Shown: in pieces, positions 1-6,952 of the stretch
Layout: every line of letters begins with the position of its first letter
How positions within the stretch are numbered: the stretch's first letter is position 1
Assembly: GCA_035063765.1 (NCBI GenBank)
Contig: JAPSFT010000030.1
Location: forward strand, 1-41,923
Length of the DNA: 41,923 bases
Source of the DNA: Deltaproteobacteria bacterium
GTDB taxonomy: Bacteria > Myxococcota_A > UBA9160 > PR03
Direction: 5' to 3'
Position numbers and translations under genes: made by a program
The notes under the pieces: model-generated
The model's database searches: none
Told to the model about the DNA's origin: nothing
What the model saw: the letters and a program-made list of their open reading frames with translations, nothing else

Positions 1-1702
1 CGTCCGCGAGGGCGCGCCCCGCCTCGCTCCGCACCGCGAGCCGCGGATCGCGCAGGCGCGGCTGCAGGGCGCCGAGCCGCTCGGCCGGCGCCGCGCGCGC
101 CGCGGCCTCGAGCGCGCCGAGCCGCACGAGCGGGTCGGGGTCGGCAGCGGCGCGGCGGAGCGCCGCGGCGCCCGGGCGCTCGAGCAGCGAGAGCGCCGTC
201 GCGCGCGCGATCGCGGGCACCGACGGATCGCCGGCGAGCGCCGTGAGCCGGGCGTCGGCGCCGGGCAGGCCGGCGCGGCCCGCGGCGAGCGCCTCGCCGT
301 AGTGCGGCGTCCCGCGCCGGCCGGCCGGGAACCAGCGCGCGACGGCCTCGGCCGCCCACGCAGGGCTGCGCTCGGCATGGCAGTCGTTGCAGGTGTTCGG
401 CGTCCCGATCGCGGCCGAGAGGTCCGGGCGCGGCACGCGGAAGGAGTGGTCGTGGCGCACGTCGACGACCATGTAGGTGCGCGCCGGCATGTGGCACGCG
501 ACGCAGCGGGCCCCCGGCGAGCCGGCGGCGTGGTGGTGGTGCGCCGGCACGTCGAAGACCTCGGCGCGATGGCAGCCGCCGCAGAGCGCGTTGCCCTCGG
601 CGCGGCGGCGCAGCGAGTGCGGGTCGTGGCAGTCGCTGCAGGTGACGCCGGCCGCGTGCATGCGGCTCTGCAGGAAGGAGCCGTAGACGTAGACCTCGTC
701 GCGCATCTGGCCGTCGGCCTCGTAGAGCCCTTCCTCGAGCAGCGCCGGGCGGAAGGCGTCGAGGAAGGGCTCGCCCGGGCGGCTGCCCTCGCGCAGGCGC
801 GTGCGGCGCGCGTGGCAGGGCGCGCAGGTCTCGAGCTCCGTGCGCTCGCCGCGCGGCGCGCGCAGGCGCGCGATCGGCGCGCCGGGATCGAGGACCCAGT
901 CGCCGGGTCGCACGGGCGGGAAGCGCGCCGGGAGGCTGCGGCCCGCACCGCCCGGCTCGCCGCGGCCGGCCGCCTCCGCCCAGGCGACGTGGGCCGCGCC
1001 CGGGCCGTGGCAGGCCTCGCAGGCCACGTCGAGCTCGGCCCAGGTGGTGTCGTAGCGATCGCGGGCCAGATCGTAGCCGCGACGCAGATCGGTGGAGTGG
1101 CAGTCGGCGCACTGGCGGTTCCAGCGCAGGGCCGGCCCGGTCCAGTGCAGCACGTCGCCGGGGGGGATGTGCTCGTCCGGATGGAGCGCGAACCAGCGCT
1201 GGCCCCCGGCCTCGCGCGGGCGCGCGTCCCAGGCGACGTCGAGCGCCTGCACGCCGCCGCCCGGGACGCGCACCAGGTACTGCTGGAGGGGATCCACGCC
1301 GAAGGTCCAGGCCACTTCGAAGGTGGCGGGCTCGCCGCCGGCGCCCTCGGTCTCCACCCGGTAGCGGCCGTCGCGCCGGAAGAAGCGCGAGACGACGCCG
1401 GCGCGCGCGAAGGTGGCATCGTCGAAGTCGCCTTCGACGCTGGCCTCGCTGGCCTCCTCCATCGCGCGGTCGTGGTGCGAGCCGCGCCAGGCCGCGGCCT
1501 CGGCGGCATGGCAGCCGGCGCAGCGGGCCGCGCCCGCGTAGGCCGGCTCCGGCGGGGGGACTGCTCGGGACGGGTCCGCCGGAGCGGCGAGCGCGGGCAC
1601 CGGCGCGGAACGGGGCGCGCCGGCAGCGCCGGGGCTGCGCTCCTCGCCGCAGCTCGCGAGCAGCGCGAACGCGAGCAGGGCGCCGAGCGCGAGCCGCTTC
1701 AC
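1..1702 (-). CDS. Octaheme c-type cytochrome with C-terminal HEAT-like repeats (3' end outside window)
   Basis: Exported multiheme electron-carrier protein, cut by the left edge of the window (567 codons seen). It starts at a GTG and opens with a lipoprotein-like signal (MKRLALGALLAFALLASC). Eight CxxCH heme-binding motifs are visible: CAGCH near residue 61, CADCH 198, CEACH about 228, CAPCH about 293, CSDCH about 354, CGGCH about 374, CVACH about 400 and CNDCH about 438. After the last heme, from about residue 480, the chain becomes alanine- and leucine-rich with a HEAT-like pattern (for example DPDPLVRLGALEAAARAA). Proteins of this plan in Deltaproteobacteria often continue into TPR or HEAT repeats; that is family knowledge. 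The electron partner is unknown. The start overlaps the stop of the patatin remnant (GTGA), which suggests translational coupling. Confidence 0.9.
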   Translation of the reverse strand, partial: MKRLALGALLAFALLASCGEERSPGAAGAPRSAPVPALAAPADPSRAVPPPEPAYAGAARCAGCHAAEAAAWRGSHHDRAMEEASEASVEGDFDDATFARAGVVSRFFRRDGRYRVETEGAGGEPATFEVAWTFGVDPLQQYLVRVPGGGVQALDVAWDARPREAGGQRWFALHPDEHIPPGDVLHWTGPALRWNRQCADCHSTDLRRGYDLARDRYDTTWAELDVACEACHGPGAAHVAWAEAAGRGEPGGAGRSLPARFPPVRPGDWVLDPGAPIARLRAPRGERTELETCAPCHARRTRLREGSRPGEPFLDAFRPALLEEGLYEADGQMRDEVYVYGSFLQSRMHAAGVTCSDCHDPHSLRRRAEGNALCGGCHRAEVFDVPAHHHHAAGSPGARCVACHMPARTYMVVDVRHDHSFRVPRPDLSAAIGTPNTCNDCHAERSPAWAAEAVARWFPAGRRGTPHYGEALAAGRAGLPGADARLTALAGDPSVPAIARATALSLLERPGAAALRRAAADPDPLVRLGALEAAARAAPAERLGALQPRLRDPRLAVRSEAGRALAD

Positions 1703-1911
1703 CGCGCCGGCTGCGGGGCGGCCGCCCGCGTCCCGCCGCCCGAGAAGGCCAGGGTCACCATCAGGTCGTCGCGCCGGTCGGGTGCCCGCAGCAGCTTCGG
1801 CCGGCCGGGCTCCCAGCGCGCGAGCGGGAGGCCCTCGGGAAAGCGGGCCCCACGGCGCGCGAGCCCGAGCAGGAGGAGCGCGATCGGGGCGCGGGTGGCC
1901 GGCTGCGGCAT
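1699..1911 (-). pseudogene. Truncated patatin-like phospholipase, N-terminal remnant
   Basis: A 70-residue reading frame with a good ribosome site (GGAAGG) before its ATG. It ends in DDLMVTLAFSGGGTRAAA, the glycine-rich oxyanion-hole segment that opens the catalytic domain of bacterial patatin-like phospholipases. Five residues later (PQPAR) it meets a stop. The nucleophile elbow (G-x-S-x-G) and the Asp-Gly of the dyad are absent, and the downstream DNA is the cytochrome gene, so no lipase activity is possible. The hydrophobic leader reads LLLLGLARRGARF, so a lipobox Cys that might be expected there is missing. The stop TGA overlaps the GTG start of the cytochrome. I infer a deletion that fused the patatin start region to the cytochrome gene. 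The remnant may now act only as a translated leader. Confidence 0.7.
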
Positions 1912-1978
1912 GGGCCTTCCATGGGCCGCGGAGCATGCCACGGTCGCCGTGACGAGGGCACGCCCGGGGTGCGCCTCG

Positions 1979-2986
1979 TCATGGCAGGGAGCCCGGGAGC
2001 CCTTCCCGGATCCGCAGCGAGAAGGCCGGATCGTCCTGCGCCGCACGGGCCCGCGCCGTGACGTCGCTGCGCGCGCGCAGCGTGGCGAAGGGAAGGCTCG
2101 TGTCGACGGCGCCCCGCTCGTACATCCGCTCCTCGAGGAAGCCGTTCACGAGGATCTTCCAGCTCCAGGGACTCTGGCGTCCCGCGAGCTGCACGTGCTG
2201 GCGGATCGAGGTCGTGCAGTTGTGGGTGAGCGCGTTGTACCAGCGCGGCCGCTCGGCGAGCTCGTTCAGCTCGCGCAGGTAGTCGAGCAGGATCGCGCGC
2301 GCCTCGGGGAGCGGCATCCGGACGTGATGGAGCCGCACCTGCTCGCCGCGCGGGCCGGCCCGCAGCGCGATCACGTCGCGCTCGTCCGCCACCACGTAGT
2401 AGAGCTCGAACTGCCGGAAGAAGCCCCGCACGGCCGAGTAGGTCTCACCGCGCTCCTTGCGCGTCTCGATCGAGATCGCGAGCGGCGGCGCATCGGAGAA
2501 GGTCCAGCTCACGATCGTGTGCAGGATGTAGGGGGAGTCCCATTGCGAGAAGAAGACGTCGGCGCCGGTGAGCCGGGCCAGGTTCCAGCTCCGGGTCTCC
2601 CAGTGCTCGTCGAAGTCGGTCTCGCTGCGCCAGCGGAAGGCGCGCACGTTCTCGATCGTGAGGTGATCGCCGGCGACCGTGGCACGCGCCGTGCGAGCCA
2701 CCTCGGGAAGCCAGTCGCGGTCGTTGCGCGGGGGGATGCGCAGCCACCAGACGGCGACGGCGCCGGCCAGCACGAGGACCACCAGCGCGGCACGCCGGGC
2801 GGGACGCACGCGCGCCGCGCTCACGACGCAGGCCAGCGCGAACGCCGCGGCGAGGCTGCCGGCCAGCCCGCGCGAGGCCGGCCCGTCCACCCAGAGCGCA
2901 GCGGCGGCCAGGACGGCCGCCAGCGCGGTGGCGACCGCGATCGCCGACACCGCTGCGGTTCGGAGCCCGGCCGACCACGCCCCCAT
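1979..2986 (-). CDS. DUF4105 (Lnb N-terminal periplasmic domain) membrane protein
   Basis: 335 residues. The first 80 or so hold two to three hydrophobic helices (about residues 10-33, 38-58 and 64-82), followed by a soluble domain typical of DUF4105/Lnb N-terminal periplasmic proteins. Marks of the family are FFSQWDSPYILHTIVSWTF (about 145-163), the segment RGFFRQFELYYVV, and NALTHNCTTSIRQH with its conserved Cys, later followed by a leucine- and arginine-rich tail. Members are inner-membrane proteins whose soluble part faces the periplasm; their biochemical role is not settled. It lies just upstream of the patatin remnant and cytochrome on the same strand, with a 67-base gap, and may share their transcript. 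Confidence 0.85.
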   Translation of the reverse strand: MGAWSAGLRTAAVSAIAVATALAAVLAAAALWVDGPASRGLAGSLAAAFALACVVSAARVRPARRAALVVLVLAGAVAVWWLRIPPRNDRDWLPEVARTARATVAGDHLTIENVRAFRWRSETDFDEHWETRSWNLARLTGADVFFSQWDSPYILHTIVSWTFSDAPPLAISIETRKERGETYSAVRGFFRQFELYYVVADERDVIALRAGPRGEQVRLHHVRMPLPEARAILLDYLRELNELAERPRWYNALTHNCTTSIRQHVQLAGRQSPWSWKILVNGFLEERMYERGAVDTSLPFATLRARSDVTARARAAQDDPAFSLRIREGLPGSLP

Positions 2987-3063
2987 CCGACGCCTCCCCT
3001 GCTCGCGCAGTCTACCCCCGCCCGCCTCTCAAGGGTCGGATCCGGCGCTCCGATCCAGGGGCC

Positions 3064-3414
3064 ATGTCGTCCCGGCGCTCCCTGCTGGCCGCGATCCTCC
3101 TGCTCGCCGCCCCCGCGGCGTCCGAGGAGATCGGCGGCCACGACGAGGGCTGGTGGCGCGACGAGCACGAGGCACGGGTCGCGGGGCTCACCCTCTCCGA
3201 GGCGCGCGCCCGGGAGTGCGAGGAGACCGAGGCGCCGCGCGTGTACGACGGTATCGGAGGCTACACCGTCAGAGGTCGCGATGGCCGCGTCCGGTGGGTC
3301 GCGATCAAGCGCTGCGACGAGCAGCGTGCCGCGCGCGAGGCGGCGCGCGGCGACCTCGAGCGCTTCGAGGAGCGCGCGCGCCGCGCCGGTGTGCCGCCCG
3401 GCTGGCTGCGCTGA
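3064..3414 (+). CDS. Small secreted hypothetical protein
   Basis: 116 residues, divergent from the DUF4105 gene. It begins with a clear signal peptide (MSSRRSLLAAILLLAAPAAS), followed by a charged mature part of about 95 residues with two cysteines (RECEETE and IKRCDEQ), which could form a disulfide. The C-terminal third is a highly charged, probably helical segment. I recognise no family. The codon pattern (G or C at third positions) matches the neighbours, which supports it as a real gene. Its stop codon lies inside a 22-bp tandem duplication. Confidence 0.65.
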   Translation: MSSRRSLLAAILLLAAPAASEEIGGHDEGWWRDEHEARVAGLTLSEARARECEETEAPRVYDGIGGYTVRGRDGRVRWVAIKRCDEQRAAREAARGDLERFEERARRAGVPPGWLR

Positions 3415-3447
3415 GAGCGGGGCCCGGCTGCGCGGAGAGCGGGGCCC
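3404..3447. repeat. 22-bp tandem duplication across a stop codon
   Basis: Two adjacent 22-base units, 3404-3425 and 3426-3447, differ at a single base (T at 3412, G at 3434). The first unit contains the TGA stop of the small secreted gene; in the second unit the same codon is GGA. Each unit contains the palindromic core GGGGCCC. The pair fills the gap between this gene and the convergent TetR gene. It looks like a recent slippage duplication. Confidence 0.8.
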
Positions 3448-3450
3448 GGG

Positions 3451-4053
3451 TCAGTCCCCGCTCAGGCCCGCCAGGAAGAAGTGCGTCGTCTGGGCGGCGA
3501 TCGCCTCGACGCTGCGCGTCTCGAGCAGCCGCCCGAGCATCCCGGGGGCGGTGAGCGCGAACCAGACGCCGACCGCGTGCTCGAGGTCGACGTCCTCGCG
3601 GAAGTGGCCCTGCTGGATGCCGCGCTGGATCAGCGCGCGAAAGAACGCCTCGAGCGCGGGGCGCTCGAACAGGTCGCCGTACTCCGGCGGGTGGATGCCG
3701 CCGAACAGCTCGATCGCGAGCTGGCCGTAGTCGCGCAGGTTGCGGAAGCCGAGCTCCATGGTGCGGGCGATGCACTCCCGCGCGTCGCCGTACTTGGAGG
3801 CGATCTCGAAGAACTCGCGGCGGGTGCGGTCCACCATCTCGTTCGCCACGGCGCGGTAGAGCGCCTCCTTGCTGCTGAAGTGGCGGTAGACGGTCCCGGC
3901 GCCGACCCCGGCCCGCGCGATCACCTCGTGGATGTCGACCTCCAGGCCCTTCTCCGTGAGGGCCTGCTTCGCGGCGGCGAAGACGCGCGATCTTGTCGTC
4001 GCGGCGCTGCCGTTCGGGACGGCCTGCGCATCCGTTCGTCGTTGCTCGCTCAG
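3451..4053 (-). CDS. TetR/AcrR-family transcriptional regulator
   Basis: About 200 residues. The N-terminal helix-turn-helix is clear: SRVFAAAKQALTEKG, then DIHEVIARAGVGAGTVYRHF and SSKEALYRAV. A helical ligand-binding domain follows (about residues 75-200) and resembles regulators of lipid or xenobiotic metabolism. No ATG or GTG in frame precedes the DNA-binding domain. The best start is a CTG at 4053 with GAGG about 10 bases upstream, so the start is uncertain. A six-codon frame (GTG AGG GAC GAC ATC TGA) overlaps this start. It lies 1.3 kb from the acyl-CoA ligase, whose promoter holds an operator-like site, so it is a candidate regulator of that site; this is inference. Confidence 0.88.
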   Translation of the reverse strand: MSEQRRTDAQAVPNGSAATTRSRVFAAAKQALTEKGLEVDIHEVIARAGVGAGTVYRHFSSKEALYRAVANEMVDRTRREFFEIASKYGDARECIARTMELGFRNLRDYGQLAIELFGGIHPPEYGDLFERPALEAFFRALIQRGIQQGHFREDVDLEHAVGVWFALTAPGMLGRLLETRSVEAIAAQTTHFFLAGLSGD

Positions 4054-4172
4054 ATGTCGTCCCTCACGCGAAGCGCCGGCTCCAGGGTGGCGCGGAGGCT
4101 GCGGCGGGGCGGGCGCATCATGCCACAAAGCGCGGGCCGCCGGGGGGGCGATCGCGGGCCGCGGCGGTCTCG

Positions 4173-4322
4173 TCAGCGGCGGAGCTCGGCGAGGAGCTCC
4201 CGCTGGCGGGCCTGCGCCTCCTCCAGGTGACGCTCCTTCACGGGGCCGAAGCCCCGGATCCATTCCGGAACGGACTCGATCCGGAGCGCGACCTCGGGGG
4301 TGTCGGGGCCGCTCACGGGCAT
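4173..4322 (-). pseudogene. Orphan C-terminal tail resembling indolepyruvate ferredoxin oxidoreductase
   Basis: A 49-residue frame with ATG at 4322 and GAGGG about 6 bases upstream. The central stretch VPEWIRGFGPVKERHLEEAQ followed by a basic helix matches the extreme C-terminus of large fused indolepyruvate ferredoxin oxidoreductases, where an 'RGFGHVKE/ARHL' segment is common. None of the thiamine-diphosphate or iron-sulfur domains precede it: upstream on this strand is the divergent LLM gene. I infer the decayed end of a deleted gene. A small independent protein is the alternative, since it has a start and a ribosome site. The family match is from memory of the motif. Confidence 0.5.
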
Positions 4323-4369
4323 GGTCGCCCTCGCGCGACCCGGTACCGTGTCCCGCCCGGAGGAGGACG

Positions 4370-5203
4370 ATGGAGCTCGGCGTCACGATCTTCGCGACCG
4401 ATCGCTCGATCGCGCCGGCCGAGCTCGCGCGCGAGGCCGAGGCGCGCGGCTTCGCCTCGCTCTTCGTCCCCGAGCACACCCACATCCCGGTGAGCCGCGA
4501 GACGCCCCCGCCCACCGGTGAGCGGGAGCTCGCCGACGAGTACCGCCGCACGCTCGATCCGTGGGTGGGGCTCGCGACGGCGGCGGCCGTGACCTCGCGC
4601 ATCCGGCTCGGCAGCGGCATTGCGCTGGTGGCGCAGCGCGACCCGATCGCGCTCGCCAAGACGATCGCCACGCTCGACCACCTCTCGGGCGGGCGGGTCG
4701 TCGTGGGGGTCGGCTTCGGCTGGAACCGCGAGGAGATGCGCGACCACGGCGTGGCGTTCGAGCGTCGCCGCGAGCACGTTCGCGAGGTGATGCTCGCAAT
4801 GCAGGCGCTCTGGTCGGAGGACGTAGCGGGCTTCGCGGGCGAGCACCTTCGCTTCGCACCGAGCTGGCAGTGGCCGAAGCCGGTGCAGCAGCCGCGGCCG
4901 CGCATCCTGCTCGGCGGCGGCGCAGGCCCGAAGCTCTTCGCGCATCTGGCCGAGTGGGCCGACGGCTGGATGCCGATCGGCGGCGCCGGCCTGCGCGAGG
5001 CGCTCCCCGCACTGCGCCGCGCCCTCACCGCACGCGGCCGCGATCCGTCGGCGCTGCACGTGGTCCCGATGGGCGTCCTGCCCGAGCGCGCGAAGCTCGA
5101 CTACTACGCCTCGCTCGGAGTCACGGAGGCCGTGCTGCGCCTGCCCTCCGCCCCGCGCGAGCAGGTCCTCCCCGTCCTCGACCACTACGCCCGGTTCCTC
5201 TGA
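4370..5203 (+). CDS. LLM-class F420-dependent oxidoreductase (TIGR03619-like)
   Basis: 277 residues with ATG at 4370 behind a strong GGAGGA. It is a luciferase-like TIM-barrel flavin/F420 oxidoreductase. Visible signatures are ELAREAEARGFASLFVPEHT (about 16-35), LATAAAVTSRIRLGSGIALV, then SGGRVVVGVGFGWNREEM (about 107-124, the conserved G-x-G-x-G-W segment), and PRILLGGGAGPKLFAHLAEW before the C-terminal cofactor region. Family members reduce or oxidise substrates with F420H2 or FMNH2; the substrate here is unknown. Length fits the short TIGR03619-like group. The gene stands alone between the orphan remnant and a repeat element. Confidence 0.9.
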   Translation: MELGVTIFATDRSIAPAELAREAEARGFASLFVPEHTHIPVSRETPPPTGERELADEYRRTLDPWVGLATAAAVTSRIRLGSGIALVAQRDPIALAKTIATLDHLSGGRVVVGVGFGWNREEMRDHGVAFERRREHVREVMLAMQALWSEDVAGFAGEHLRFAPSWQWPKPVQQPRPRILLGGGAGPKLFAHLAEWADGWMPIGGAGLREALPALRRALTARGRDPSALHVVPMGVLPERAKLDYYASLGVTEAVLRLPSAPREQVLPVLDHYARFL

Positions 5204-5206
5204 AGA

Positions 5207-5276
5207 GGGGACAGTCCCGGCGATCCGGCGATCCGGCGATTCGGGGACTGTCCCCGGCGATTCGAGTCCCGGCGAT
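5207..5276. repeat. REP-like palindromic hairpin with CCGGCGAT tandem repeats
   Basis: Starts 3 bases after the LLM gene. GGGGACAGTCCC (5207-5218) and GGGGACTGTCCCC (5243-5255) are each near-perfect palindromes and are reverse complements of one another, so they can pair as a hairpin arm of about 12 bases. Between and after them are five copies of CCGGCGAT (starting at 5217, 5225, 5233, 5254 and 5269). GGGGAC-N-GTCCCC palindromes are typical of REP-type repeats dispersed in proteobacterial genomes. It may also help end LLM transcription, although it has no T-tract. Confidence 0.7.
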
Positions 5277-5305
5277 TCGGGGTGGTCGGCTGGACGGGGG
5301 GGGCT

Positions 5306-5332
5306 ATTTTGATACGTTCCGTCTCGTAATAG
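5306..5332 (+). promoter_or_regulatory. Promoter with TetR-like operator upstream of acyl-CoA ligase
   Basis: The 16-base site TACGTTCCGTCTCGTA (5313-5328) has palindromic ends TACG...CGTA and a central CG. It lies between a weak -35-like ATTTTG (5306-5311) and a -10-like TAATAG (5327-5332), in an AT-richer island of otherwise GC-rich DNA. A nearly identical site lies in the same position before the acyl-CoA dehydrogenase operon (30751-30766). A repressor bound here would block polymerase. The promoter boxes are a weak call; the shared site is the solid part. Confidence 0.6.
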
Positions 5333-5345
5333 GGGAGAGCCTGGA

Positions 5346-5420
5346 ATGGGGCTGCTGGACGGCCACGCCGTCGTCCTGACCGCTGGCGACCCCGCGCCGC
5401 GGAGGCTGATCGCGCGATGA
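5346..5420 (+). CDS. 24-residue leader ORF, resembling an SDR N-terminus
   Basis: A short frame with ATG at 5346 and GGGGAG 8 bases upstream. Its stop TGA overlaps the ATG of the acyl-CoA ligase (ATGA), a layout that favours translational coupling. The first residues, MGLLDGHAVVLT, resemble the usual beginning of short-chain dehydrogenases (MGLLDGKVAxVTGAG), but the glycine-rich cofactor motif is lost after that and the frame ends. Either it is the relic of an SDR gene replaced by the ligase, or a chance leader peptide. No function beyond coupling can be proposed. Confidence 0.45.
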   Translation: MGLLDGHAVVLTAGDPAPRRLIAR

Positions 5421-6928
5421 ACCTCATGATGCTGCTCGAGATGGCGGCCTCGCAGGCGGGCGACCGCGTCGCGGTCACGCACGGCGAGGATCGGCTGACC
5501 TACGCCGAGCTGTTCCAGGCTGCGGGCGCGGCCGGCGCGCGGGCGCGGGCTGCGGGGGTCCGCAGCTTCGCGATGCTCGACGAGAGCAGCCTCGCCTTTC
5601 CGATCGCGCTCTTCGGGGCCGCCTGGTCCGGGCTCCCCTTCGTCCCGCTCAACTACCGGCTCACCGACCAGGAGCTGCCCGCGCTGCTGGCGCGCGTCGA
5701 GCCCGCGCTCGTCCTCTCCGCACCCGAGCGCGAGGGCGCGCTCCCGCAGCGGCCCGGCGTCCAGGCGCTCCCGCGGCAGGACTTCCTGCGCCACGCGCGC
5801 AGCGCCGGCGCGGAGCGGCTCGCCCCCGAGTGGGGGATGGATCCCGAGGAGGTGGCGCTCCTGCTCTTCACGAGCGGGACGACCGGCGCGCCGAAGGCCG
5901 CCGTCCTGCGCCACGGCCACCTGGTGTCCTACATCCTCGGCACGGTCGAGTTCCTGGGCGCGGCCGAGGACGCAGCGCAGCTCGTCTGCGTTCCGCCCTA
6001 CCACATCGCGGGCGTGGCGTCGCTCGCGAGCAGCATCTACTCGGGGCGGCGCATCGTGCTGCTCCCCTCGTTCACGGCCGAGGCCTGGCTCGCCGCCGCG
6101 CGCCGCGAGAAGGTCACCCACGCGATGGTGGTCCCGACCATGCTCGCGCGCATCGTGGACGCGCTCGCCGGCCAGTCGAGCGCCGGCCTTCCCCACCTGC
6201 GCGCGCTCTCCTACGGCGGCGGCCGGATGCCCCAGCCCGTGATCGAGCGCGCCATGGAGCTCCTGCCCGGGACCGACTTCACGAACGCCTACGGCCTCAC
6301 CGAGACCAGCTCGACGATCGCGATCCTCGGCCCCGAGGACCACCGCGAGGCGGCGGCGAGCGACGACCCGGCCGTGCGCCGGCGGATCACCTCCGTGGGC
6401 AGGCCCATCCCTTCGGTGCGCGTCGAGATCCGCGACGCCGAGGGCCGGGTCCTCCCGCCCGGCGAGCGCGGCGAGGTCCACGTGGCCGGCGAGCAGGTGT
6501 CGGGGGAGTACCTGGGCGCCGGCAGCCGGCTCCTCGGCGACGGCTTCTTCCCGACCCGCGACGCCGGCCACCTCGACGCGGACGGCTACCTCTTCCTCGA
6601 AGGCCGCATCGACGACGTGATCGTGCGGGGGGCCGAGAACCTCTCGCCCGGCGAGATCGAGGACGTCCTGCGCGAGCACGAGGCCGTGGCCGACGCCGCC
6701 GTCGTCGGCGTCCCCGACCTCCAGTGGGGCGAGGCGGTGGCGGCCGCGATCGTGCTGAAGCCCGGATGCGACGCGCGCGCCGCCGAGATCCAGCAGTGGG
6801 TGAAGGAGCGCCTGCGCTCCTCGCGCACGCCGGAGCACGTCGCGTTCGTGGACGCGCTCCCCTACAACGAGACCGGCAAGCTCCTGCGCCGCAAGGTGCG
6901 CGAGCGCTTCGCCGAGCGGGCGGGCTAG
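5417..6928 (+). CDS. AMP-dependent acyl-CoA synthetase/ligase (FadD-like)
   Basis: 503 residues, cytoplasmic adenylate-forming enzyme that activates a carboxylic acid with ATP and then forms the CoA thioester. The P-loop-like A3 motif LLFTSGTTGAPKAAV is at about residues 150-164, YGLTETSST at about 291, the hinge region EGRIDDVIVRGAENLSPGEI at about 395-414, and the C-terminal catalytic lysine in ETGKLLRRK at about 486. Length is normal for medium- or long-chain-type ligases. The substrate cannot be told from sequence. Its promoter shares an operator-like site with the acyl-CoA operon at 30799, which suggests it supplies that pathway. It overlaps the leader ORF by four bases. Confidence 0.93.
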   Translation: MNLMMLLEMAASQAGDRVAVTHGEDRLTYAELFQAAGAAGARARAAGVRSFAMLDESSLAFPIALFGAAWSGLPFVPLNYRLTDQELPALLARVEPALVLSAPEREGALPQRPGVQALPRQDFLRHARSAGAERLAPEWGMDPEEVALLLFTSGTTGAPKAAVLRHGHLVSYILGTVEFLGAAEDAAQLVCVPPYHIAGVASLASSIYSGRRIVLLPSFTAEAWLAAARREKVTHAMVVPTMLARIVDALAGQSSAGLPHLRALSYGGGRMPQPVIERAMELLPGTDFTNAYGLTETSSTIAILGPEDHREAAASDDPAVRRRITSVGRPIPSVRVEIRDAEGRVLPPGERGEVHVAGEQVSGEYLGAGSRLLGDGFFPTRDAGHLDADGYLFLEGRIDDVIVRGAENLSPGEIEDVLREHEAVADAAVVGVPDLQWGEAVAAAIVLKPGCDARAAEIQQWVKERLRSSRTPEHVAFVDALPYNETGKLLRRKVRERFAERAG

Positions 6929-6952
6929 CCTTCCGGCCCGAAAGGGGTCGCC

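Noticed and set aside
302-3730. Very long open frame on the plus strand over the cytochrome, DUF4105 and small secreted genes
   Set aside because: It runs antisense to the clear cytochrome CxxCH gene and to DUF4105, has arginine- and alanine-rich, low-complexity translation, and is explained by high GC content removing stops.
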